Assembly: GCA_036498905.1 (NCBI GenBank)
Contig: DASYER010000043.1
Coordinates: 1 to 64,000 of the forward strand
Reading direction: 5' to 3'
DNA length: 64,000 bases
Source: DAIDKA01 sp036498905
GTDB lineage: Bacteria; Pseudomonadota; Gammaproteobacteria; Steroidobacterales; Steroidobacteraceae
Each line of letters opens with the position of its first letter. Positions within the stretch are counted from its first letter, which is position 1. Below are positions 8,803-16,821 of this stretch, one piece after another. The translations under genes and the position numbers were made by a program. A model generated the notes under the pieces. The model had not been told where the DNA came from, searched no databases, and saw only the letters and a list, made by a program, of their open reading frames with translations.

Positions 8803-8907
8803 TTGCGACGACAGTGGTTGATCGGAGTGATTCTGGTGGTGATCTTCGTCATCGCCGTCACCGTTGGCGTGGTGGTGGCCAGCTGGCCGAACTGCTGCGA
8901 CCTCTAG
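8803..8907 (+). CDS. Candidate 34-residue single-span membrane protein
   Basis: Starts with TTG, preceded at 9 nt by GGAG. The peptide begins MRRQW (positively charged), continues with a 22-residue stretch of Leu/Ile/Val/Phe/Gly/Ala that would span a membrane, and ends SWPNCCDL. About 29 of 34 codons end in G or C, matching local genes. It lies in the 168-bp spacer upstream of the leftward glgA. It is too short for standard gene callers. The evidence is pattern-based only; conservation is not known, so it may be a chance ORF. Confidence 0.35.
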   Translation: MRRQWLIGVILVVIFVIAVTVGVVVASWPNCCDL

Positions 8908-8917
8908 ATCCGAGCGC

Positions 8918-9670
8918 TCAAAGCCAATCCGCCACGAAGCGCGGCAACATCTGGCACCAGCTGGGAAACCCAAAATGGAACCCGGGCTCCCACACATCGG
9001 TCCGGGTCGCGATGCCGCGCCCGCGCAGCCGCTGCGCCATCGCCTCGGTCGCGCGCGGATCGTCGTAGTCGCCGGCCGTACAGGCGAGGGTGATCGGGCG
9101 CTGGCGCAGCCGCACCAGCAGCGGGCCGTCCGCCAGCCGCGCCAAGTGCTGCAGCGGGGAGACCTCCGCGTCGGCCGCAACGTCCTCGCTCCAGGGCTGT
9201 CCCGCGTTAAGCCACGGCAACAGGTCATAGGTTCCCGACAGGCCGATGGCGCCGCGGAACAGCTGCGGATCGCGCAGTACCGCCTGGACCGCGCTGGCGG
9301 CACCCAGGGCGCAGCCGCAGGCCAGCAACTCCAGCGTATCGCTCTCACAGTCGCGCCGGACCAGAGGTCCCAAGCCACTCTCGACCCACTGGTCGAACGC
9401 GCGCTGGGCCCGGACGCGCGCCTCCGGGGCGGCGGTGCCCGCCAGCAGCATCCGCATGGCGGTGCCATCGACCGCATAGACCTTGATCCGCCCGGCATCG
9501 GTAAGCGGCGCCAGCGATGCGACGAGCTGCAGTCGCTCTGCCTCGAGGCTGTCGCCACCGGCACTGGCAAACAGCACGACCGGCATCCCGAAATGACCCC
9601 AGCGCGTGACGCCGATGGGCACCGTCAATTCGGGCACGACGAACGACCAGGAATTCTTCGGCATGACCAT
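8918..9670 (-). CDS. Alpha/beta-hydrolase-like (esterase-family) protein lacking the nucleophile serine
   Basis: Resembles the small COG4947-like esterases: an N-terminal VPIGVTRWGHFGMPVVLF, a nucleophile-elbow helix, AIGLSGTYDLLPWL, and a C-terminal WEPGFHFGFPSWCQMLP. In the elbow the expected G-x-S-x-G reads G119-C-A121-L-G123, so the catalytic serine is an alanine (codon GCC at 9308-9310). Asp201 and His232 are in the positions expected for the rest of a triad. It may be a non-catalytic binding protein. It sits upstream of glgA on the same strand, so a role linked to glycogen metabolism is possible but unproven. Confidence 0.78.
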   Translation of the reverse strand: MVMPKNSWSFVVPELTVPIGVTRWGHFGMPVVLFASAGGDSLEAERLQLVASLAPLTDAGRIKVYAVDGTAMRMLLAGTAAPEARVRAQRAFDQWVESGLGPLVRRDCESDTLELLACGCALGAASAVQAVLRDPQLFRGAIGLSGTYDLLPWLNAGQPWSEDVAADAEVSPLQHLARLADGPLLVRLRQRPITLACTAGDYDDPRATEAMAQRLRGRGIATRTDVWEPGFHFGFPSWCQMLPRFVADWL

Positions 9671-9849
9671 TTCTTGTTGGTATTGCGCGAAAGCCAGTGT
9701 ACCCGCGCAGCGCTCGCAAGGGCTTGCTGCGATGCCGCATAGCGCGGGCTTGCACGGGGGCTGTCAACGGGAGGTGGACCATATAAACCTATCTTGTATC
9801 AATGACTTAGTCCCATGCGCGACGCTCCGTCGAGGCTTGCGCTGATACA

Positions 9850-11397
9850 ATGCGGCCCAATCCTTCCCCGGTGTCCATGATGTCAGCCCCCCCATACAAG
9901 CAGCTTGAACAAGAGTTCAAGCGACTCCACGCCTTCCGCGGCGCCATTTCGCTCCTGAACTGGGACGCCTCGGTGATGATGCCGCGGGGCAGTGCGACCC
10001 TGCGCGGTGAACAGCTGGCGGCCCTGCAGACCGAATACCACACCCTGCTGACGGCGCCGAAGATCACGCGCCTGCTGGACCGGGCGCACGCGAACACCCA
10101 AGGCCTGGATGACTGGCAGATCGCGAACCTGCGGGAAATGCGCCGGCAACGCGACCATGCGATCGCGACGCCGGCCAACCTGGTGTCGCGCCTGGCCCAT
10201 GCGACGGCACAGGCCGAGGCGCAGTGGCTGCGCGCGCGCGCGGAGGGCCGCTTCGAGATCTTCGCACCGCACCTCGAAGAGGTCGTCATGCTGGTGCGCG
10301 ACAAGGCCGCCCTGCTGGGGCAGGCGCTCAACCTGTCCCCCTACGACGCCCTCGTGGATGAGTACAGCCCGGGGATCTCGAGCATCGACATCGATGCGGT
10401 GTTCAAGACGATCTCGCGGCGTCTGCCCTCCCTGACCCGCGAAGTCATTGCGCTGCAGGAGGCGCGGCCGCTGCTGTCGCTTGAGGGCAAATTCACGCCG
10501 GGCCGCCAGCGGGCGCTGGTGGTGGACATCATGAAGGCGATGGGCTTCGAGTTCGACCGCGGCCGCCTCGATGAAAGCGAACACCCCTTTACGGAGGGTG
10601 TGCCGGGTGACATGCGACTGACGACCCGTTACGACCAGGCCGATGTCTTCACCGGCCTGCTCAGCGCGATGCACGAGACCGGACACGCGATGTACCACAT
10701 GGGTCTGCCGCAGGCCTGGCGCGACCAGCCGGTCGGCCGCGACCGCGGGATGGTGGCGCAGGAGAGCCAGTCGCTGCTGCTCGAACGGCTGGTGTGCCGC
10801 AGCCGCGCCTTTGCGCGCTACCTGAGCCCGCAGTTGATCAGGCAGTTCGGCGTGTCGGGCCCGGCGTGGGATGCGGAGAATCTGTACTCGCATCTGACCC
10901 GCGTGCGCCGCGGCGCGATCCGCGTGGACGCGGATGAGCTGACCTATCCGCTGCACGTCCTGGTGCGCTACGAACTGGAGAAGCGTCTGATGTCAGGCGA
11001 ACTTGCGGTACGCGACCTGCCGCAGGCCTGGAACACCGAAATGGAGCAGCGCTTGGGGGTGCGCGCGGCGAACGACCGCGAGGGCTGCCTGCAGGACATC
11101 CACTGGGCGGTCGGCTCATTCGGGTACTTCCCCTCGTATGCGCTGGGCGCGGTCATCGCGGTACAGCTCATCGAGAGCCTGCGCAATGATGTGCATGATC
11201 TGGACGAGCAGATCGCGCACGGTGATTTCACGGGCCTGTTCGGCTGGCTGCGCAGCCACGTGCATGCGCAGGGTGCCCGCCTGACCCTGCAGGAAATGTT
11301 GCTCGAGGCCACGGGCAAGACCCTGTCGGCGGTGCCGTTCATGCGCTACCTGGAAGGCAAGTACCTGGAATCGGCTGCCAGCAGCGCCGCGGCCTGA
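9850..11397 (+). CDS. Metal-dependent carboxypeptidase, M32 (Taq) family
   Basis: Cytosolic metallocarboxypeptidase that trims C-terminal residues from peptides. The zinc motif is HETGH (275-279) within SAMHETGHAMYHMGLP, with the downstream glutamate in AQESQSLLLERLV. Other M32 landmarks are LLNWDASVMMPRGS, DEYSPGISS, and a C-terminal DIHWAVGSFGYFPSYALGA. At 515 residues it is full length. ATG at 9850 overlaps a possible -10 (TACAAT, 9846-9851), so ATG at 9886 or 9889 may be the true start. Its stop overlaps the ttcA start (TGATG). Confidence 0.95.
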   Translation: MRPNPSPVSMMSAPPYKQLEQEFKRLHAFRGAISLLNWDASVMMPRGSATLRGEQLAALQTEYHTLLTAPKITRLLDRAHANTQGLDDWQIANLREMRRQRDHAIATPANLVSRLAHATAQAEAQWLRARAEGRFEIFAPHLEEVVMLVRDKAALLGQALNLSPYDALVDEYSPGISSIDIDAVFKTISRRLPSLTREVIALQEARPLLSLEGKFTPGRQRALVVDIMKAMGFEFDRGRLDESEHPFTEGVPGDMRLTTRYDQADVFTGLLSAMHETGHAMYHMGLPQAWRDQPVGRDRGMVAQESQSLLLERLVCRSRAFARYLSPQLIRQFGVSGPAWDAENLYSHLTRVRRGAIRVDADELTYPLHVLVRYELEKRLMSGELAVRDLPQAWNTEMEQRLGVRAANDREGCLQDIHWAVGSFGYFPSYALGAVIAVQLIESLRNDVHDLDEQIAHGDFTGLFGWLRSHVHAQGARLTLQEMLLEATGKTLSAVPFMRYLEGKYLESAASSAAA

Positions 11398-12287
11398 TGC
11401 TGTCGCGCACGGCGCAGCGCCTGCAAGCCCACCTGCGCGGCCAGGTCGGCAAGGCCATTGCCGATTTCGGCATGATCGGCGCGGGCGATCGCGTCATGGT
11501 GTGCCTGTCGGGCGGCAAGGACTCCTACACCCTTCTGGACATCCTGCTGTCCCTGCAGCGCGGCGCCCCGGTGGATTTTGAGCTGGTGGCGGTGAATCTG
11601 GACCAGAAGCAGCCGGGATTTCCCGAAGAGGTTCTGCCGGCGTACCTGCGTGAGCTCGGGGTTGCCTATCACATCATCGAGCAGGACACCTACAGCGTCG
11701 TCAAACGGGTGGTGCCGGAGGGCAGTACGATGTGCGGCCTGTGTTCGCGGCTGCGGCGCGGCGCCCTGTACCGGTATGCGAGTGAGAATGGTATTACGCG
11801 CATCGCGCTCGGCCATCACCGCGATGACATCCTCGAAACCTTCTTCCTGAATCTATTCTTTGGCGGGCGTCTGAAGGCGATGGCGCCGAAGTTGCTCTCG
11901 GATGACGCGCGGCATATCGTCATCCGCCCGCTCGCCTATGTCAGTGAGGCACAGATCGCCCGTTATGCGACCGCACGCGAATTCCCGATCATCCCTTGCA
12001 CCCTATGCGGCTCACAGGCCAATCTACAGCGCCTTCAGGTCAAGCGAATGCTGGCCGCGTGGGAGCGGGAAAGCCCGGGCCGGGTGCAGAACATTTTTGC
12101 GGCGTTGCGCAATGTTGCCCCGAGCCACCTGGCCGACACGCGCCTGCATGACTTCGCAGGCCTGGATGCGTTGCGGCGCAGCGCGGGTCAGGCGGCGCCC
12201 GAAGTGGACCTGCTCGCACTGGATCGGATCGTGCCGATGACCCTGGAAGAAGAGGACGCATTGCTCATCGAGGCGGCTACCCCATGA
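11397..12287 (+). CDS. ttcA: tRNA 2-thiocytidine biosynthesis protein TtcA
   Basis: Thiolates cytidine 32 of certain tRNAs using ATP and an Fe-S cluster. The PP-loop SGGKDS (38-43) activates the base. MCGLC (C113, C116) and PCTLCG (C201, C204) provide the cysteine pairs typical of the TtcA/TtuA group, and IALGHHRDDILETFFLN is the conserved PP-loop partner helix. Length (296) is near the E. coli protein. It overlaps the M32 gene by one base and the next phosphatase gene by four (ATGA), so the three form an operon by layout rather than by function. Confidence 0.96.
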   Translation: MLSRTAQRLQAHLRGQVGKAIADFGMIGAGDRVMVCLSGGKDSYTLLDILLSLQRGAPVDFELVAVNLDQKQPGFPEEVLPAYLRELGVAYHIIEQDTYSVVKRVVPEGSTMCGLCSRLRRGALYRYASENGITRIALGHHRDDILETFFLNLFFGGRLKAMAPKLLSDDARHIVIRPLAYVSEAQIARYATAREFPIIPCTLCGSQANLQRLQVKRMLAAWERESPGRVQNIFAALRNVAPSHLADTRLHDFAGLDALRRSAGQAAPEVDLLALDRIVPMTLEEEDALLIEAATP

Positions 12288-12832
12288 CAGGCCCGAAAAC
12301 AGCACCGAAACCCGCCGGTACACCCCCGCTGCCAAACAGCTACTGGGTGATTCCGGGCAAGTTGCTGGGCGGGGAGTACCCCGGTGCCGAAGCCGAGGAA
12401 GACACGCAGCTGCGGCTGCATGCCCTCATGGATGCGGGGGTGAACTGCTTCATCAACCTGACGCGCCCCGGGGAATTGCCGGCCTACAGCACGCAGCTGC
12501 CCGATGGCGTCTGGTACTTCCACCTGCCGATCGTGGACCACGGACTGCCGGTCGATAGCACCTATATGAAGCAGATACAGCTCGCCCTCGCCAGTGCGCT
12601 GGATGCGGGCCGCTGCGTCTATGTGCATTGCCGTATGGGCATCGGCCGGACCGGCACGGTGCTGGGCTGCAGGCTGGTGGAGCAGGGGCTGACGGGGGAG
12701 GCCGCCCTGGAGGAGCTGAACCGCGCCTGGCGCAAGTGCGATCGCGCGCGTCAGTGGTCTTGGATCCCGGAAACCCATGAACAGCGCCAGTTCGTGGCCG
12801 CCTGGCAGCCGGATAAAGCGTTGGCGGACTGA
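12284..12832 (+). CDS. Dual-specificity / tyrosine phosphatase-like protein
   Basis: Cytosolic cysteine phosphatase of the DSP/PTP fold. The P-loop is VHCRMGIGRTG, with the nucleophile Cys116 and phosphate-binding Arg122. Asp85 in LPIVDHGLPV is the likely general acid. A YWVIPGKLLGGEYPG opening and INLTRPGELPAY segment are typical of bacterial DSP-like proteins. No signal peptide or membrane helix is seen. The substrate is not predictable. It is translationally coupled to ttcA. Confidence 0.88.
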   Translation: MTGPKTAPKPAGTPPLPNSYWVIPGKLLGGEYPGAEAEEDTQLRLHALMDAGVNCFINLTRPGELPAYSTQLPDGVWYFHLPIVDHGLPVDSTYMKQIQLALASALDAGRCVYVHCRMGIGRTGTVLGCRLVEQGLTGEAALEELNRAWRKCDRARQWSWIPETHEQRQFVAAWQPDKALAD

Positions 12833-12865
12833 CGGCCAAGCCAGGCTCAATGCTAGTCTTGCGGC

Positions 12866-13924
12866 ATGCCCACCACAGCTGCGCATACCCGCAAACCGGC
12901 CACGCCGCGGCGTGCGCGCGCGTGGGTGAGGCTGGGAGATGAGGCACTCCTCAAAGTCAGGCTCTGCGACCTGGATCTGTCGGTCGAGGACTCGCGACTG
13001 GCGCGCCCGATGCGGCGTCTGTATGCCGAACTCGCCAGCCGCGGCATCGAATTCAAACCGCACGCATGGCTCGCCGAGGAATGGTTCTCCCCGGATGGCG
13101 TCCCCGGCATTGCCGTGCCCTTCTACCTCGCGCATCCGCGTCTGGAGCGGCTCGAACGGCGCATGATGCATCAGGTCGAGGGCGGCAACACCCGCTGGTT
13201 GATGCGCATCCTGCGCCATGAGGCCGGCCATGCACTCGACAATGCCTATCGCCTGCGGCGCCGTGCCCGCTGGCGCGAGATGTTCGGTCCGGCATCGCTC
13301 CCGTACCCGGAGCGTTACCGTGCACGCCCGGGAAGCCGGCGCTATGTGCATCACCTGGGCGACTGGTATGCCCAGTCACATCCGACCGAGGATTTCGCCG
13401 AGACCTTCGCGGTGTGGCTCAAACCGAATTCGAACTGGCGCCGCGCCTACGCGCAGTGGCCGGCCTTCCAGAAGCTGTGTCGCGTCGATGAGCTGATGAA
13501 CAGCGTGCGTGACCGCAAGGCTCCGGTGCGCAACCGGCGCCGGATCGAGTCCATCGCGCAGGACACGCGCACCCTGGCCGAGGTTTACCGCGACAAGCTC
13601 GCGCGCCGTGGCAGCGACCGGCGCGGCATGATCGAGGAGCTGGTGCAGAAGGTGTTCCGCGCCCAGGCGGTGCCGCGCGGGGCGCTGCGCGCGAGCACCC
13701 TGATCCGCTCAATGAAGACGCAGCTGGTGAATTCGGTGTCGCGCGAACTGAAGCTCGAGCGGTATAGTATCTATCAGCTCCTGCGGATGATCATGGAACG
13801 GTGCGACGCTTTGAAACTTCATGTGCGCGGCAATCGCCGCGATGCGGGGCGGCATGTCCGCTGGATGCTGATCCGACTCGCGAGGCTGTACGCCCAGGGT
13901 GAGACACCACACTTCCCGCTATGA
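12866..13924 (+). CDS. Putative zinc-binding metallopeptidase
   Basis: Probable gluzincin-type peptidase. The zinc site is LRHEAGHALDNAY (H118, E119, H122), and a downstream HPTEDFAETFAVWL (about 172-185) supplies the likely third ligand. Between them is a conserved PYPERY...SRRYVHHLGDWYAQ block. The rest is basic, with no signal peptide or transmembrane segment, so it appears cytosolic. A possible -10 hexamer (TAGTCT) ends 6 nt before the ATG. The stop overlaps the ATG of the following ATP-grasp gene, indicating a coupled pair. Family assignment rests on the motif and on memory of similarly named database entries; substrate and activity are unknown. Confidence 0.8.
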   Translation: MPTTAAHTRKPATPRRARAWVRLGDEALLKVRLCDLDLSVEDSRLARPMRRLYAELASRGIEFKPHAWLAEEWFSPDGVPGIAVPFYLAHPRLERLERRMMHQVEGGNTRWLMRILRHEAGHALDNAYRLRRRARWREMFGPASLPYPERYRARPGSRRYVHHLGDWYAQSHPTEDFAETFAVWLKPNSNWRRAYAQWPAFQKLCRVDELMNSVRDRKAPVRNRRRIESIAQDTRTLAEVYRDKLARRGSDRRGMIEELVQKVFRAQAVPRGALRASTLIRSMKTQLVNSVSRELKLERYSIYQLLRMIMERCDALKLHVRGNRRDAGRHVRWMLIRLARLYAQGETPHFPL

Positions 13925-14955
13925 AAAAGCAGCGCGTGCTCGTCGTTCTGCACTCGAGCCTGGTGCCTCCCGACACCCTTGAGGGGCGTACCGAGAAGGA
14001 GATCGCGGAGTGGCGCACCGAGTATGACGTCATATCGACGCTGAAGGGACGGGGCCATGAAGTGCTGTGCGTCGGCGTCCTCGACAGCCTCACGGAGCTG
14101 CGCACTTCGATTGCGGACTGGAAGCCCGACGTAGTCTTCAATCTCCTGGAGGAGTTTGACGGCATCGGCACCTACGACCAGTACGTCGTGGCCTTCCTCG
14201 AGTTGCTGCGCCAGCCCTATACCGGCTGCAACCCGCGGGGGCTGCTGTTGTCGCGTGACAAGCCGCTGTCAAAGCAACTTCTCTCCTACCATCGCATTCC
14301 GACCCCGCAGTTCGCGGTGTTCAGTCGCGGCGCGCGCGTCAACGTCCCGCGCCGCCTGCGTTTCCCGCTGTTCGTGAAGTCGACGATCGAGGATGCTTCC
14401 TTGGGCATCGCCCAGGCATCGGTGGTGGAGGATGCCGCGAAACTCAAGGAGCGCATCGAGTTTGTCCATGAGCAGATCGGTTCGGATGCCCTGGTCGAGG
14501 AATACATCGCGGGTCGCGAACTGTACGTGGGAGTCATGGGTAATGAGCGCCTGCACCGGCTGCCGGTGTGGGAGATGGTGTTCGGCTCGATGCCCGACAC
14601 CTCGGCGGCCATCGCGACCCGCAAGGTGAAGTGGGACCGCAACTATCAGGAGCGCTACGGCATCACGACCCACGCGGCGCAGGATCTGCCGCCGGCGGTG
14701 GAGGCGCGCCTGGACCGGCTGTCGCGGCGCATCTATCGGGCACTGGGCCTGTCGGGTTATGCGCGCATGGATTTCCGGGTCACCGCGGCGGGCGAAGTGT
14801 TCGTCCTGGAAGCCAATGCCAATCCGAACCTGACGGCCACGGAGGATTTTGCGGAAAGCGCACGCGCCGCGGGCCAGGGTTACGATGAGCTGCTGGAGCG
14901 CCTGATGACACTCGGGCTCACCTACCGCGCACAATGGCGCGCGACCTACGGTTGA
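13921..14955 (+). CDS. ATP-grasp ligase, D-Ala-D-Ala ligase-like
   Basis: Predicted ATP-dependent carboxylate-amine ligase. The C-terminal ATP-grasp resembles Ddl: PYTGCNPRGLLLSRDK, FPLFVKSTIEDASLGI, LVEEYIAGRELYVGVMG, YARMDFRVT and LEANANPNL supply the nucleotide- and Mg-binding residues. The N-terminal substrate region (VVFNLLEEFDGIGTYDQY) lacks the HGxxGEDG-type loop of true Ddl, so it is unlikely to be the peptidoglycan enzyme. It overlaps the metallopeptidase gene by 4 nt, which suggests a joint job on a peptide or amino-acid amide. The product formed is unknown. Confidence 0.85.
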   Translation: MKKQRVLVVLHSSLVPPDTLEGRTEKEIAEWRTEYDVISTLKGRGHEVLCVGVLDSLTELRTSIADWKPDVVFNLLEEFDGIGTYDQYVVAFLELLRQPYTGCNPRGLLLSRDKPLSKQLLSYHRIPTPQFAVFSRGARVNVPRRLRFPLFVKSTIEDASLGIAQASVVEDAAKLKERIEFVHEQIGSDALVEEYIAGRELYVGVMGNERLHRLPVWEMVFGSMPDTSAAIATRKVKWDRNYQERYGITTHAAQDLPPAVEARLDRLSRRIYRALGLSGYARMDFRVTAAGEVFVLEANANPNLTATEDFAESARAAGQGYDELLERLMTLGLTYRAQWRATYG

Positions 14956-14984
14956 AGTCCCAAGCCCAAGGAGCTCTTTACAAC

Positions 14985-15656
14985 ATGTACCGGATCAGAT
15001 TGGCGAAGGGGCTGCTGGTCGCGACCATCGTGACATTGAGCGGCTGCGCGACCCCGCAAAAGGGCAATAGCGACGCGATGTTGCTGCAGGTGGAGGGTTG
15101 GCTGCCGGGCCACTACGACAATCGCGCGCAGGTCGCGACCGACAGGAAGCATGGCGGGGCAGTGCATGCGGCGCTGAGCACCGTGATCGTGCGGGTCGAT
15201 TCGCTCACTGTGGGCGAGAACGTCTTCTATATGCAGGAAGCCGACAGCGATGATTCGCAGCACCTGCTTGCCCAATACATTCTGTCCTTCGAGGTGGTGA
15301 AGGACCGACTCATCGAAGCGGTCTGGGCGCTCGCCGAACCGCAGCGCTGGCGCAACGGCGCCGAGCAACCCGACCTGCTCGCGTCCCTGCAGCCGCCCGA
15401 TCTGAAGCTGCTGACGGGTTGTTCTTTGGAGTGGAAGAAGGCTGCGGACGGCTTCACGGCGAGCAACGATCAGAAGCTGTGTCACTCGACACCGCCCTCA
15501 GTGGCTGCGGCCGTCGCGTCGCATTGGCGCTGGGAGCTGACCGCCGACCAGCTGCGCATCAGCGAGCAGGCCTACGACAGCGACGGCGAACTGGTCTACG
15601 GCACGCAGGACGACTCCTTCATCCAGTTGCGTAAGCGCAGCAACAGCAGGTTATAG
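14985..15656 (+). CDS. CpcT/CpeT-like lipoprotein
   Basis: Lipoprotein with lipobox LSGC (Cys21). The mature protein fits the CpcT/CpeT (DUF1001) pattern: GWLPGHYDNRAQV, VFYMQEADSDDSQHLLAQYI, LTGCSLEWKK, and a closing LRISEQAYDSDGELVYG. In cyanobacteria this family attaches bilins to phycobiliproteins. No phycobiliprotein gene is seen in this window, so only the fold can be inferred. The start was chosen at the ATG with AAGGAG 11 nt upstream; the frame is open 17 codons further, inside the ligase gene. It probably continues the operon from the metallopeptidase/ligase pair. Confidence 0.75.
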   Translation: MYRIRLAKGLLVATIVTLSGCATPQKGNSDAMLLQVEGWLPGHYDNRAQVATDRKHGGAVHAALSTVIVRVDSLTVGENVFYMQEADSDDSQHLLAQYILSFEVVKDRLIEAVWALAEPQRWRNGAEQPDLLASLQPPDLKLLTGCSLEWKKAADGFTASNDQKLCHSTPPSVAAAVASHWRWELTADQLRISEQAYDSDGELVYGTQDDSFIQLRKRSNSRL

Positions 15657-15726
15657 CCGAAGGGTGCAGGATTGGGATGCGGCTCACGGATCTGGCCGAC
15701 CCCGGTGTGTGAGATTTATAGTGGCT

Positions 15727-16350
15727 ATGGCGCACCAAAGCGAAGCGGCTCAGGTCCTTCCCGTCACGAGCCTGACGGAATACTTCCGCGACAGTCTGCA
15801 AACGGTACTGCGCAGGCAGCAGCTGGCCGTCGATAACCATACGCAGCACTACGTGGTCAACGTCCTGACCCTCTTCGCCCGCTCGGAAGCCCTGTTTGAG
15901 CCGACAGCCGACGGGTTACGGCTCAAACCCCTGGTCGTCATGCTCTCCGAAGCCCTCACGGCATCGACCCTGGCCGAGCGGCAGCGCGCCCTGCAGCGCC
16001 TCGGGGACGTCTCGCTGTTCATGGCCGGCTTTTTTGCCCGCAGTTTTGCCCGCAAGCTGGTGGATATCGACTACCACATCTCGATGGGCGCGCAGGCGTA
16101 TTCGACCCTGGCCGATACCGATCGCGGCCGGCGCGGCGCCGTGCTGGGACGCGTATTCGCGGAGCTGGCCGGAAAATTCCAGCCGCTGGTGGATGCGCTG
16201 AATGAAATCAGCGAAAGCTCATGCAGCCAGTCCAATGCCGACGTGCTGCGTTTGTATGAAGTGTGGATTCGGACCGGCAGTCGCCGGTCGTGGCAGTTGC
16301 TGCGCGGCCTGGGCGTATTGCCGGCGCCGGCGGATCAGCGAACGCACTGA
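15727..16350 (+). CDS. Conserved hypothetical protein, alpha-helical
   Basis: No named family recognised. The product of about 207 residues is mostly helical, without signal peptide or transmembrane helices. Notable runs are SLTEYFRDSLQTVL, VDNHTQHYVVNVLTLFARSE, DVSLFMAGFFARSF, VDIDYHISMGAQAY and LYEVWIRTGSRRSWQLLRGLG. GTG at 15721 and GTG at 15664 are alternative starts. TATAGT at 15717-15722 ends 4 nt before the ATG, so the mRNA may be leaderless. It is convergent with the next gene. Confidence 0.72.
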   Translation: MAHQSEAAQVLPVTSLTEYFRDSLQTVLRRQQLAVDNHTQHYVVNVLTLFARSEALFEPTADGLRLKPLVVMLSEALTASTLAERQRALQRLGDVSLFMAGFFARSFARKLVDIDYHISMGAQAYSTLADTDRGRRGAVLGRVFAELAGKFQPLVDALNEISESSCSQSNADVLRLYEVWIRTGSRRSWQLLRGLGVLPAPADQRTH

Positions 16351-16357
16351 AGGCAGG

Positions 16358-16708
16358 TCATTCCTCGCCGCGCTTCTTGCGTTCTTCGAGTTCGCGCATC
16401 TGCTTGATCCATGCCGAGAGCTTGCGCAAATCGCGTTGCGCGGGACGCTTGGCCGCCGCCGAATCGGCCTTGGGCGGGGCAACCGTCTCGTACGGATTGT
16501 AGCCCCCGGAGCCGCGCTTCACCCCACGTGGCAGAGTGCCCTCGATGGACAGGGGCACCCGGGCATAGTCCGCGGGCGCATCGATCCATTCGACGCTCGC
16601 GGTGTCACGATCATCGCGCACGATCAGGCCGATACGTCGGCGTTCAGCGGTTTCGCCAGGAGTATCGGAACGGCTTTCGGGTCGCAGGTTGTCCTTCTTG
16701 GCACTCAC
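16358..16708 (-). CDS. Conserved hypothetical basic protein
   Basis: Function unknown. A small charged cytosolic protein with ERRRIGLIVRDDRDTASVEWIDAP, followed by YARVPLSIEGTLPRGVKRG, a GGYNPYET motif and a charged C-terminal helix (LRKLSAWIKQMRELEERKKR). The GTG start at 16708 (MSAKKDN) was chosen because conserved-looking sequence begins there; the frame is open to 16789 with further possible starts. It is convergent with the preceding helical protein (7 bp apart). Confidence 0.62.
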   Translation of the reverse strand: MSAKKDNLRPESRSDTPGETAERRRIGLIVRDDRDTASVEWIDAPADYARVPLSIEGTLPRGVKRGSGGYNPYETVAPPKADSAAAKRPAQRDLRKLSAWIKQMRELEERKKRGEE

Positions 16709-16821
16709 CGGGATTAAGTCGCATCCAAAAGAGAATCTCTTGGCGAACTGTAATAGGTGCAGGTGCAGCATCGCTGCGCCCCATGTCACGGAATTACGAC
16801 AATCGGGGCAAATGTTACCAA

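Noticed and set aside
13921..14955. Assigning the ATP-grasp gene as ddl
   Set aside because: It lacks the N-terminal HGxxGEDG-type loop and is not located with mur/fts genes.
14985..15656. Taking the CpcT/CpeT-like gene as evidence for a phototroph or cyanobacterium
   Set aside because: The lipobox, gammaproteobacterial synteny throughout, and absence of pigment genes argue against it.
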